Of a DNA stretch of 64,000 bases, positions 8,912 to 18,069 are shown piece by piece. Position numbers and translations under genes: made by a program. The notes under the pieces are model-generated. The model had not been told where the DNA came from and made no database searches. It worked only from the letters and a program-made list of their open reading frames with translations. Source of the DNA: Sphingobacteriales bacterium (GTDB lineage Bacteria > Bacteroidota > Bacteroidia > Chitinophagales > UBA2359); assembly GCA_016700115.1 (NCBI GenBank), contig CP064999.1:5327501-5391500 (forward strand), read 5' to 3'. Position 1 is the stretch's first letter; the number at the start of each line of letters is the position of its first letter.

Positions 8912-10831
8912 TTATTTGTTTTGTGTGAAAAAAAAGTGGATACCCGTTTCAAAATGAATGCCGGGCATCGGGCGGCGCTCGATTACCAGATAATCAGCAT
9001 CCCAGATATTGTTGATGTTCAGATAAATTATTCCTTTGTATTGCTTAAAAATATACGTGTATTGACCTCGGACATTGCCGGTTTGAAATGAATTTAATGG
9101 GTCGTTAATGCCTTCGGCTTTGCCTGTAAAATGGTGTTGATAACCTAAATAGAGTTGATTCCACTCAATTGAAAAAGAACCAGATGCCTGATGAACAGGC
9201 GTATAAATCAATTGGTCGCCAACTGCCATTTGTGGGTTATTCAATGCCACCTGGTTTGTGGAACGGATATAATCATAGCCTCCCCGCCATTGAAAGGTTA
9301 AATTTTTGAACCGGTAGCTGACTGAGAGGCGGGGTTCCAGTCCCCTGCTCCAAACTTTGGTCATATTATTAGCCGACCAAAAAGTTTGCCCCTGCTTTAA
9401 ACTCCATAATATCCAATTGTCAATATTTCTGTTAAAAGCTGTCAGGGAAACCTCGAATTGAAAGTTGTTCTTTTTTGATTCGTGTAATAAAGTCAACTCC
9501 TGACTCCATCCTGATTCGGGCAACAAATCAGGATTTCCGCCCGGAATCCAAAAGCGGTCGTTAAGGGTGGGGAGACGATAATTGCGGCTGATTTTCCCTT
9601 TTAAAGTCAACATTGGGATTAGATACCAATCAACCCTAAAAGCAGGAACGATGGGCACCAATTGTTCATCCACCAATTCTTGCCGCAAACTTACTTGAGA
9701 TTGCCATTTTTCCCCCTTATACTTCCACGAGCCGAATAATGCAGTTTTGTATTCTACGGGAATGGTTTCTTTATAACCTGCCGACCAGGCACGGGTATGA
9801 GCGTTAAATATTCCGGCTAACATTTCATGTTTATTCCAGAACCATTGTCCGGTTATTTCAGCCAAAAAAGTGCGGAACCGGTTTCGGGATTCCAATAATA
9901 TCTGGTCATCAAAATAGTTGAGATGCTCCTTAAAAAAAGCCGTTTTTACATTCCAGATCCCTTTGTTCCCGATGTGTTTATATTCCACAAGCAGGCGGGT
10001 AGTCAAGTCATCCTGATGGGCTTCGCTGCGGTTTTGAACATTGGTAGGGGGGATTTGCCTGTCGGATTGTTGCCACCATAAATGCAAGGTCAACTGGTTT
10101 CGGTCATTCATCTTCCAATATAAATCCTGACCCAGAAATTGTTGAGATAATCGGGCATTAGTTTGTTTGCGTTCAGGTATGCCATTGGCTAAAAAGTAGT
10201 AAAAATCGTTTTTGGCTTGTTGGTGGGAAAACTTAGTAACACTTTGGAGTTTCTGATTGCCCAGACCTAATTTTAACTGTTGCTGAAACTGCCCGAAACT
10301 GCCGGACTCTGTACTGCTTTTTAGGCTTACTTTTTGTGAAAAATCGGCTTCGTTATCCATATTGACGACTCCACCGATGGCTCCGCTACCCCACATTGCC
10401 GTATTCCCGCCCGGGTTAAAGTTGATGGTTTCAACTGCATTTACCGGCAATAATGCTAAATCCAATAGACCCAGCATCGGACTTTGAATGGGTAGCCCGT
10501 TCCAAAGTACCAACGTATGTCCTGCGCTTCCGCCCCGAACCGAAGAGGTCGCTAAGCTTCCTTGTCCGTAACTCTTAATATATGTTCCGGCTTCGGTGTT
10601 TAATAATTCTGCGAGATTACCGGCAGGTAATTTTTCCAGTTGTGCAATATGCCATTCTTTGTTGATACCGCCTGCTACCGACTGACGAATTTTTGAGGAA
10701 GTAATGTGCGTTGTGGGAAGAATATAGGATGAGTCCTGCCCTGTTGATTGAGCATAGACCTTTATCGCTTGCCCCGACAGGGAATATAACAGAATAATTG
10801 CTAAACGAAAACTTAATCTCATTTTGGTCAT
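8912..10831 (-). CDS. btuB: TonB-dependent outer-membrane receptor, cobalamin (BtuB-like)
   Basis: 639 residues: a signal peptide ending near YAQSTGQD, then a TonB-box/plug region (PTTHITSSKIRQSVAGGIN, LAELLNTEAGTYIKSYGQG, SSVRGGSAGHTLVLWNGLP, GSGAIGGVVNM) and a beta-barrel ending in the aromatic-rich strand of outer-membrane proteins. The plug motifs place it with BtuB/vitamin-type receptors rather than SusC, since it lacks the long N-terminal extension and no SusD gene is nearby. The upstream leader contains a cobalamin riboswitch, which supports B12 as substrate. AAAAAGAAAAG directly precedes the ATG at 10831. Confidence 0.88.
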   Translation of the reverse strand: MTKMRLSFRLAIILLYSLSGQAIKVYAQSTGQDSSYILPTTHITSSKIRQSVAGGINKEWHIAQLEKLPAGNLAELLNTEAGTYIKSYGQGSLATSSVRGGSAGHTLVLWNGLPIQSPMLGLLDLALLPVNAVETINFNPGGNTAMWGSGAIGGVVNMDNEADFSQKVSLKSSTESGSFGQFQQQLKLGLGNQKLQSVTKFSHQQAKNDFYYFLANGIPERKQTNARLSQQFLGQDLYWKMNDRNQLTLHLWWQQSDRQIPPTNVQNRSEAHQDDLTTRLLVEYKHIGNKGIWNVKTAFFKEHLNYFDDQILLESRNRFRTFLAEITGQWFWNKHEMLAGIFNAHTRAWSAGYKETIPVEYKTALFGSWKYKGEKWQSQVSLRQELVDEQLVPIVPAFRVDWYLIPMLTLKGKISRNYRLPTLNDRFWIPGGNPDLLPESGWSQELTLLHESKKNNFQFEVSLTAFNRNIDNWILWSLKQGQTFWSANNMTKVWSRGLEPRLSVSYRFKNLTFQWRGGYDYIRSTNQVALNNPQMAVGDQLIYTPVHQASGSFSIEWNQLYLGYQHHFTGKAEGINDPLNSFQTGNVRGQYTYIFKQYKGIIYLNINNIWDADYLVIERRPMPGIHFETGIHFFFTQNK

Positions 10832-10924
10832 CTTTTCTTTTTAAAAGCAATGTGACCAAAACAATTCCAAAGACTAAGTTACCGCGTAAGACGACACTCC
10901 TTGTTGCTTGTTCAGACAGTTGCT

Positions 10925-11065
10925 TTTAATGCGAAAGCAAATGGCTTACTGCTAAGGAAGGTAATCTGGCTTATGGCTTTAAACAGCCATTTACAGTTGC
11001 GCAACAGCTCACGAATTGAACGTGATTCCCCTTTATTCAAACAGAAATTATACGTCTGTTAGCCT
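10925..11065 (-). promoter_or_regulatory. Cobalamin riboswitch in the leader of the BtuB-like gene
   Basis: On the minus strand the order of conserved elements is GGGGAATCAC, then GTTCAATTCGTGAG, CTGTTGCGCAACTGTAA (the core), a short stem (ATGGCTGTTTAAAGCCAT) and AGCCAGATTACC. This matches the AdoCbl riboswitch core, including the GCGCAACTGTAA segment and the GCCA-type box. It sits about 95 bases upstream of the receptor start, between two divergent genes. Excess cobalamin should repress expression of the receptor and its surface partner. Confidence 0.88.
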
Positions 11066-11211
11066 TAGAGCAAGATTTAAGTCTCAAATCTACTGATTAA
11101 ATTTATTAAAGCAATACATGCTACAAAAATATATACCCCAGAAAGATTTTCTTGCTATATAATTGGTATTTTTGTTAAGCAAACCTCCTTTTATTATTTA
11201 ATTTAAATACT

Positions 11212-13971
11212 ATGAAAAAGTTTAAACTTTTAGGTATCCTGGTTTTACTTTGCGGAGTAAATTGGTTGGTTGTTGTTGCCCAAACACCACAACTCATCAA
11301 CTATCAGGCTGTAGCCCGTAATTCTTCGGGATTGGTTTTAGCTAATCAAAACATTGCAGTCCGACTTTCTATCCATCAAACCACCCCTGCGGGAACGGTG
11401 CAGTATCAGGAAACGCATAATCTTACCACCACTTCGTTAGGTTTATTCAACCTCCAGATTGGAGCCGGAACAGCCAACACCGGCACCTTTGCCAGCATCA
11501 CCTGGACAGACGGACAGCCTAAATTTTTACAAGTAGAACTCGATCCCGATGGCCCGGGAGCACAACCTTTTACCAATACAGGCACCCAGGAATTGGTTAG
11601 CGTTCCTTATGCTTTTTACAGCCAAAATACCAGACTTGTCAGGACAAATAACGACAACCTTGCCATTGGATTAACAAATTATAGTCTTTCAGGGGCAGGC
11701 AATATTGTTTCAGGCACTAATGTTCTCAACAGTAATACCACCGGTAACAATAACTCAGTTCATGGAAGAAATGCGCTATTTTCAAACACTACAGGGAATT
11801 CTAATGTAGCGGTTGGTGTAAATGCTTTGTATAATAATACCACCCGAAGCAACTTAGTAGCTATTGGTGATAGTGCTTTGTATAAAAACGGGACAGGTGC
11901 TTCACTTTCTTATCATGCCACACAAAACACTGCGACAGGAAGTAAAGCATTGTTTAACAATACTACAGGAGATGGAAATTCGGCGAATGGAAGCTATGCA
12001 CTTTATTCAAATACAGTCGGGTACTTAAATACAGCAATTGGCAGCAATGCACTCTATTACAATACAGATGGATATTCTAATACGGCTATCGGAACTTATG
12101 CCCTTTACGATAATACCACCGGAGGCAATAACACTGCTGAAGGCAGCTATACCCTATCTTCCAATACAACCGGAAGCAATAATACAGCTAACGGGAGTTA
12201 TGCCCTCAACAAAAACACCTCCGGCAACAACAACCTGGCTATGGGAAATTATGCCCTCTACTTCAATACGACTGGAAATGCTAATGTGGCAATTGGTGCC
12301 CGTGCTTTGTACACCAATACCACCCGTAGCAACCTCGTAGCCATAGGCGACAGTGCTTTGTATAAAAACGGCACCGGGACTACCTTTCTTAGTCAAGCCA
12401 CAGATAACACTGCTATTGGAAGTAAATCATTGTTTAACAATACTACAGGCTACAGTAATACGGCAACAGGAAGAAGATCGCTGTATTCCAACACGATCGG
12501 AGATAACAATACTGCCATTGGTATAAACTCGCTCTACTTCAATACAGATGGCTATAGCAATACAGCTATAGGAGGACACGCTCTCTACTCCAACTCCTCC
12601 GGAACTAACAATACAGCCACAGGAAGATATGCGCTATATTCCAATTCCAGTGGAGATTACAATACAGCAAATGGTAATAATGCGATTTATTCCAACACTA
12701 CCGGAAACAACAATACGGCTATTGGAAACTCTTCCCTATATTCGAATACTACAGGTAATAATAACACTGCCATTGGATTATATACGCTCTATTATAACAA
12801 CACAGGGATTAGAAATACGGCGAATGGTTCTAATGCCCTCTTCTCAAACACCACCGGCAGCGGTAATGTAGCAATTGGTGCTTATACTTTGTTTAATAAT
12901 ACTTCAAGAAATTTTCTGGTAGCTATAGGCGACAGTGCTTTGTATAACAATGGGATAGGTGTTTCACTTTCAATCCATGCCATACAAAACTCTGCGTTAG
13001 GCAGTAAGGCATTATTAAACAACACAACAGGGTCTTACAATACTGCTATTGGATTCAACACCCTATATTACAATACTACCGGAAGCAACAATATTGCCCA
13101 GGGTGGCCATGCCCTCTATTCCAACACGACAGGTGAACTAAATACTGCTATTGGATTTAACTCCCTTTATTCCAACACAACAGGAGGTAGAAATACGGCT
13201 AATGGAAGTAGTGCGCTTTATTCCAACACCACAGGTAGTTATAATACAGCTATCGGACGTTGGGCATTGTATGAAAATACGATTTCCGGCAATAATACTG
13301 CAATTGGTTTTTCAGCAGGCGATTACAGCGACAATGTATCAAACTGCACCATGATTGGTTATGAAGCAGGTTTGTCTGCAAATAATATTACCAACAGCAT
13401 TGCCTTAGGCTACAATGCTCCGATCACCGCCAACAATCAGGTCAATATCGGGAATACGACAATTACTTCAATTAAAGGGCAGGTCAGCTTTACCACCTAC
13501 TCCGATCAACGCTACAAAACCAATGTTCAAACCAATGTAAGCGGACTGGATTTTATACTTAAACTTCGCCCCGTTACTTACCAAATCAATGCCACGGGGT
13601 TAGACCGTTTTTTGCATAGCGGATATACCCCCCGCGAAAAAAAAGACGAACAAGCTGAACTAATAAACCAACAGGCACTGGCACAAAAAGCATCCATCAC
13701 CTATACCGGCTTTCTTGCTCAGGAAGTAGAGCAGGCCGCCCAAGCCGTAGGGTTTGAGTTTAGCGGAGTGGACAAACCCCAAAATGAACGCGACCTGTAT
13801 GGACTGCGCTATGCCGAGTTTGTAGTGCCCTTGGTAAAAGCCGTACAGGAACAGCAGGTAATGATTGAAACCCAAAGCAAAACCATTGAACAACTCCAAC
13901 AAAAGGCTGAAGTAGTAGATGCATTAAAAGCCGAGTTGCAACAAATCAAATCCTTGTTGTTGAAAAAATAG
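11212..13971 (+). CDS. Secreted repeat fibre protein with peptidase S74 chaperone domain (copy 1)
   Basis: 919 residues. Order: signal peptide to VVVAQ; a conserved N-domain of about 110 residues (PQLINYQAVARNSSG ... LVSVPYAFYS); about 30 YadA-head-like 17-residue repeats of the form NTAIGxxALYSNTTGxx; a peptidase S74 intramolecular chaperone (TYSDQRYKTNV with candidate dyad Ser764/Lys769, then LKLRPVTYQ and GFLAQEVEQAA); and a C-terminal coiled coil (QEQQVMIETQSKTIEQLQQ). S74 domains drive trimerisation and then cut themselves off phage spikes, so this is predicted to be a self-processed trimeric surface fibre. It is the longest of five tandem paralogues. Adhesin or matrix function is inferred. 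Confidence 0.85.
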   Translation: MKKFKLLGILVLLCGVNWLVVVAQTPQLINYQAVARNSSGLVLANQNIAVRLSIHQTTPAGTVQYQETHNLTTTSLGLFNLQIGAGTANTGTFASITWTDGQPKFLQVELDPDGPGAQPFTNTGTQELVSVPYAFYSQNTRLVRTNNDNLAIGLTNYSLSGAGNIVSGTNVLNSNTTGNNNSVHGRNALFSNTTGNSNVAVGVNALYNNTTRSNLVAIGDSALYKNGTGASLSYHATQNTATGSKALFNNTTGDGNSANGSYALYSNTVGYLNTAIGSNALYYNTDGYSNTAIGTYALYDNTTGGNNTAEGSYTLSSNTTGSNNTANGSYALNKNTSGNNNLAMGNYALYFNTTGNANVAIGARALYTNTTRSNLVAIGDSALYKNGTGTTFLSQATDNTAIGSKSLFNNTTGYSNTATGRRSLYSNTIGDNNTAIGINSLYFNTDGYSNTAIGGHALYSNSSGTNNTATGRYALYSNSSGDYNTANGNNAIYSNTTGNNNTAIGNSSLYSNTTGNNNTAIGLYTLYYNNTGIRNTANGSNALFSNTTGSGNVAIGAYTLFNNTSRNFLVAIGDSALYNNGIGVSLSIHAIQNSALGSKALLNNTTGSYNTAIGFNTLYYNTTGSNNIAQGGHALYSNTTGELNTAIGFNSLYSNTTGGRNTANGSSALYSNTTGSYNTAIGRWALYENTISGNNTAIGFSAGDYSDNVSNCTMIGYEAGLSANNITNSIALGYNAPITANNQVNIGNTTITSIKGQVSFTTYSDQRYKTNVQTNVSGLDFILKLRPVTYQINATGLDRFLHSGYTPREKKDEQAELINQQALAQKASITYTGFLAQEVEQAAQAVGFEFSGVDKPQNERDLYGLRYAEFVVPLVKAVQEQQVMIETQSKTIEQLQQKAEVVDALKAELQQIKSLLLKK

Positions 13972-14111
13972 AATAAAGTGCTTGATTGATTTGCTGAATA
14001 AGCAATTCATATAATATCTGGTGGTATAAATTTATTTGATAAGCTTGCTTGTTATCTAATAAAAATGCTAACTTGCAAAACAAATTTATTTTTTAACCAC
14101 AACACTTTTTC
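13972..14111 (+). repeat. 140-bp spacer repeat between fibre genes (copy A)
   Basis: This spacer is repeated at 16056-16195 (a few differences) and 17930-18069 (no difference seen). It includes a possible promoter, TTG at 14049 and TAACTTGC at 14069-14076, 17 bases apart and 36 bases before the next ATG, which fits the Bacteroidota -33/-7 spacing. Confidence 0.8.
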
Positions 14112-16055
14112 ATGAATCATTTTAACAACATACTATCTGCTTGTTTTTTTCTATTTGCATTTAGCAATTTTCTTTTTGCCCAATCACCACAACTCATTAA
14201 CTATCAGGCGATTGCACGCAATTCATCTGGACAGCCTTTGGTCAGTCAAAACATTGGGATTCGGCTTTCCATACACCAAAGTACTGCTGCGGGAACGGTG
14301 CAGTATCAGGAAACGCATAATGTTACCACCAATACACAAGGTTTATTTAATGTACAAATCGGCAATGGAACGATAAATGCCGGTACTTTTTCTGCCATTA
14401 CCTGGACTGATGGAGAAAACAAATTTCTTCAAATAGAGTTAGATCCCGATGGTGCAGGTGTAGAACCCTATACTGATATGGGAACACAACAATTGGTCAG
14501 TGTACCTTATGCGCTGTTTGGAGCTGAAACAAAATGGGTAAAGGTAAACGGTTCTTCTACCAAAGTAGGGAACAGTGGTTTTGCAGTAATCGGTTCAGGC
14601 AATACTTCTGTAGGTTACAATGCTTTATTAAGTACTTTGGGTGGCAACTGGAACAATGCGCTTGGAAGGGAAGCAATGTATAGTAATACCACCGGGGCAG
14701 ATAATACCGCTATGGGCGATATTGCGCTTCGGTATAACACAATTGGGGTGAAAAACACCGCTATAGGTTCCGAAGCATTATACAATTCAATATCAGGCAG
14801 TGGTAATACCGCCATTGGTATGGCAGCACTACGCTCTAATACTACCGGCTTTTCCAATGTAGCCCTGGGGGTGAGAGCACTCCAACAAAACACTACCCGG
14901 AGCAATTTGGTAGCTGTTGGCGACAGTGCTTTGTTCAATAACGGAACAGGAGCTACTACTATGGCACATGCAACAAAAAATACTGCACTTGGCTCTAAAG
15001 CTTTATACTCCAACACCATTGGCGATTCTAATACTGCCACAGGAAGTGGTGCGCTCTATTCAAACACAACAGGATACCATAATACAGCGAATGGAAGCAA
15101 TGCGCTCTATTCAAACACAACAGGATACTATAATACTGCGAATGGACACTATGCGCTCTGGTTCAACACCGAAGGATACAATAATACAGCGAATGGACAC
15201 ATTGCGCTCTTGTCCAACACCGAAGGATACCATAATACCGCATGTGGAAAAAGTGCGCTAGCTTCCAACACTACTGGAGCCGCAAATACGGCGAATGGAT
15301 TTGCCGCGCTCTTTTATAACGAAACAGGAAACTTCAATACAGCTATTGGACAATATGCATTATTTGAAATTTCGACTTCCAGCAACAACACAGCTATTGG
15401 GTATAGGGCAGGTGAACACAGCAACAACGCATCAAACTGCACAATGATTGGGTTTCAAGCAGGAAGGGATGGAATTAATTTTAGCAACAGCACTGCCTTA
15501 GGCTACGATGCTCCTATCACCGGCAACAATCAGGTCAATATCGGGAATACGTCAATTAGTTCAATTAAAGGGCAGGTCAGCTTTACCACCTACTCCGACC
15601 AACGCTACAAAACCAACGTGCAAACCAATGTAAAAGGATTGGATTTTATACTTAAACTTCGCCCCGTTACTTACCAAATCAACGCCACGGGGTTAGACCG
15701 TTTTTTGCATAGCGGCTATACCCCCCGCGAAAAAAAAGACGAACAAGCTGAACTAATAAACCAACAGGCACTGGCACAAAAAGCATCCATCACCTATTCC
15801 GGTTTCCTTGCACAGGAGGTAGAGCAGGCCGCCCAAGCCGTAGGGTTTGAGTTTAGCGGAGTGGATAAACCCCAAAATGAACGCGACCTGTATGGACTGC
15901 GGTATGCCGAGTTTGTGGTGCCCTTGGTAAAAGCCGTACAGGAACAGCAGGTAATGATTGAAACCCAAAGCAAAACCATTGAGCAGTTGCAGCAAGACAA
16001 TACTTTTCTAAAAGCCGAGTTGCAACAAATCAAATCCTTGTTGTTGAAAAAATAG
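14112..16055 (+). CDS. Secreted repeat fibre protein with peptidase S74 chaperone domain (copy 2)
   Basis: 647 residues with the same architecture as copy 1 but a different signal peptide (MNHFNNILSACFFLFAFSNFLFAQ) and fewer beta-roll repeats. Repeats in the central part carry variable two-residue tips (GYHNTANG, GYYNTANG, GYNNTANG). The S74 dyad is Ser495/Lys500 in TYSDQRYK. The first 300 or so residues are almost identical to copy 4, with single substitutions such as AIGSEAL versus ATGSEAL. The coiled coil ends QQDNTFLKAELQQIKSLLLKK. Preceded by its own copy of the 140-bp spacer promoter. Confidence 0.85.
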   Translation: MNHFNNILSACFFLFAFSNFLFAQSPQLINYQAIARNSSGQPLVSQNIGIRLSIHQSTAAGTVQYQETHNVTTNTQGLFNVQIGNGTINAGTFSAITWTDGENKFLQIELDPDGAGVEPYTDMGTQQLVSVPYALFGAETKWVKVNGSSTKVGNSGFAVIGSGNTSVGYNALLSTLGGNWNNALGREAMYSNTTGADNTAMGDIALRYNTIGVKNTAIGSEALYNSISGSGNTAIGMAALRSNTTGFSNVALGVRALQQNTTRSNLVAVGDSALFNNGTGATTMAHATKNTALGSKALYSNTIGDSNTATGSGALYSNTTGYHNTANGSNALYSNTTGYYNTANGHYALWFNTEGYNNTANGHIALLSNTEGYHNTACGKSALASNTTGAANTANGFAALFYNETGNFNTAIGQYALFEISTSSNNTAIGYRAGEHSNNASNCTMIGFQAGRDGINFSNSTALGYDAPITGNNQVNIGNTSISSIKGQVSFTTYSDQRYKTNVQTNVKGLDFILKLRPVTYQINATGLDRFLHSGYTPREKKDEQAELINQQALAQKASITYSGFLAQEVEQAAQAVGFEFSGVDKPQNERDLYGLRYAEFVVPLVKAVQEQQVMIETQSKTIEQLQQDNTFLKAELQQIKSLLLKK

Positions 16056-16195
16056 AATAAAGTGCTTGATTGATTTACTGAATAAGCAATTCATATAATA
16101 CATGGTGGTATAAATTTATTTGTTAAGCTTGCTTGTTATCTAATAAAAATGCTAACTTGCAAAACAAATATATTATTTAACCACAACACTTTTTC
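16056..16195 (+). repeat. 140-bp spacer repeat between fibre genes (copy B)
   Basis: This copy differs from the other two at a handful of bases (for example ATACATGG versus ATATCTGG). The promoter-like pair is at 16133-16135 (TTG) and 16153-16160 (TAACTTGC). Confidence 0.8.
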
Positions 16196-17929
16196 ATGAA
16201 TCATTTTAACAACATACTATCTGCTTGTTTTATTCTATTTGCATTTAGCAATTTTCTTTTTGCCCAATCAACACAACTCATTAACTATCAGGCGATTGCA
16301 CGCAATTCATCTGGGCAGCCTTTGGTCAGTCAAAACATTGGGATTCGGCTTTCCATACACCAAAGTACTGCGGGAACGGTGCAGTATCAGGAAACGCATA
16401 ATGTTACCACCAATGCACAAGGTTTATTTAATGTACAAATCGGCAATGGAACGATAAATGCCGGTACTTTTTCTGCCATTACCTGGACTGATGGAGAAAA
16501 CAAATTTCTTCAAATAGAGTTAGATCCTGATGGTGCAGGTGTAGAACCCTATACTGATATGGGAACACAACAATTGGTCAGTGTACCTTATGCGCTGTTT
16601 GGAGCTGAAACAAAATGGGTAAAGGTAGGTAGCAATAATACTAAAGTAGGTGATAGTGCTTATACCTTAAGCGGTAATGCAAATACTGCCAATGGTCGCA
16701 ACGCCCTCAACAGTAATACTAATGGTAATTATAATACAGCTTTTGGTAGTGGAACACTTTCTGCCAATAGCACCGGCAATTCTAATGTAGCGGTAGGAAC
16801 AAGAGCTTTAAATTCAAACACCACTCAAAGCAATTTAGTAGCCATAGGCGATAGTGCATTGTATAATAATGGTATAGGTGCAATGGAAAGTTTTGAAGCC
16901 ACAGCAAATACAGCCGTTGGCTCAAAAGCTATGTTTGCAAACACAACCGGATTTTCAAATACTGCTCAAGGCAGTAATGCCCTTTTAAATAATATTGGAG
17001 GTGCATATAATGTTGCCCTTGGAAGAAGTACCCTTTATTTAAATACATCGGGCGACAACAATACCGGTTTAGGAGCTTTGGCAATATTCAGCAATACTAC
17101 AGGCGATAACAACACCGCAACAGGTTTTTCTTCCCTTTACAGAAATGAAACAGGTGAAGATAACACTGCCATAGGTGCATCCTCACTTTTTTTTAACGAA
17201 AACGGCTCCGATAACACCGCAGCCGGTAAAGATGCGCTTTATTCAAATACTTCCGGTATCAACAATACGGCGTTAGGGTGGAGAGCTTTATTTACCAATA
17301 TTACCGGTAGTAGCAATACCGCCGTTGGTTATAGTGCAGATGTTTCAAACAACAATTTAACCAATGCCACCGCTATAGGATATAATGCCATAGTTAATGC
17401 CGGCAACAAAGTTCGAATAGGTAATGCTGCAGTTACATCGGTTGAATGCCAAACAGGCATTTGGGCACCCAGCGATGCCCGTTTTAAATTTAATATTTCT
17501 GAAAATGTTGTCGGTTTAGACTTTATAAACAAGCTTCGTCCGGTAACATATCAATTCGATACCCGAAAATTCGATGAGTTTTTAATGCAAAATATGCCTG
17601 ATAGCATTAAAACAAATAGATTAACCCAACAAGATTATACCCCAGGTACTGCCATTCTTCAAACAGGTTTCATAGCACAAGAAGTAGCTGAAGCAGCCCT
17701 AGCCAGCAATTATCCGTTTAGTGGTATCCGTCCTCCTTCTTCCAAATGCGATAATTACAGTATTAGTTACTCTCAATTTGTAGTGCCCTTGGTAAAAGCC
17801 ATACAGGAACAGCAGGAAATGATTGAAACCCAAAGCAAAACCATTGAACAACTCCAACAAAAGGCTGAAGTAGTAGATGCATTAAAAGCCGAGTTGCAAC
17901 AAATCAAATCCTTGTTGTTGAAAAAATAG
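16196..17929 (+). CDS. Secreted repeat fibre protein with a divergent S74 domain (copy 3)
   Basis: 577 residues. Signal peptide and N-domain are nearly those of copy 2, with one codon missing (STAGTVQ versus STAAGTVQ). The beta-roll repeats then diverge (SNTAQGSNALLNNIGGAYN, GDNNTGLGALAIFSNTT). The S74 domain is of a clearly different subtype: APSDARFKFNISENVVGLDFINKLRPVTYQFDTRKFDEFL, with the dyad kept at Ser426/Lys431, and a SGIRPPSSKCDNYSISYSQF segment replacing the one shared by the other four. The coiled-coil tail reverts to the copy 1 sequence. This mosaic indicates past recombination between fibre genes. Confidence 0.83.
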   Translation: MNHFNNILSACFILFAFSNFLFAQSTQLINYQAIARNSSGQPLVSQNIGIRLSIHQSTAGTVQYQETHNVTTNAQGLFNVQIGNGTINAGTFSAITWTDGENKFLQIELDPDGAGVEPYTDMGTQQLVSVPYALFGAETKWVKVGSNNTKVGDSAYTLSGNANTANGRNALNSNTNGNYNTAFGSGTLSANSTGNSNVAVGTRALNSNTTQSNLVAIGDSALYNNGIGAMESFEATANTAVGSKAMFANTTGFSNTAQGSNALLNNIGGAYNVALGRSTLYLNTSGDNNTGLGALAIFSNTTGDNNTATGFSSLYRNETGEDNTAIGASSLFFNENGSDNTAAGKDALYSNTSGINNTALGWRALFTNITGSSNTAVGYSADVSNNNLTNATAIGYNAIVNAGNKVRIGNAAVTSVECQTGIWAPSDARFKFNISENVVGLDFINKLRPVTYQFDTRKFDEFLMQNMPDSIKTNRLTQQDYTPGTAILQTGFIAQEVAEAALASNYPFSGIRPPSSKCDNYSISYSQFVVPLVKAIQEQQEMIETQSKTIEQLQQKAEVVDALKAELQQIKSLLLKK

Positions 17930-18069
17930 AATAAAGTGCTTGATTGATTTGCTGAATAAGCAATTCATATAATATCTGGTGGTATAAATTTATTTGATAA
18001 GCTTGCTTGTTATCTAATAAAAATGCTAACTTGCAAAACAAATTTATTTTTTAACCACAACACTTTTTC
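17930..18069 (+). repeat. 140-bp spacer repeat between fibre genes (copy C)
   Basis: I see no difference from the spacer at 13972-14111, which implies a very recent duplication or gene conversion. The TTG at 18007 and TAACTTGC at 18027-18034 form the same promoter-like pair. Confidence 0.82.

Noticed and set aside
11700..13300. Short tandem DNA repeats in the fibre genes as CRISPR or minisatellite
   Set aside because: The 51-bp periodicity is in frame and encodes a known beta-roll repeat with a signal peptide before and an S74 domain after.
14615..15040. 141-codon antisense ORF in fibre copy 2 (and a twin at 18573-19007 in copy 4)
   Set aside because: It is the complement of the 51-bp coding repeats; its VLPxxxL pattern mirrors the repeat and the sense strand has full domain support.
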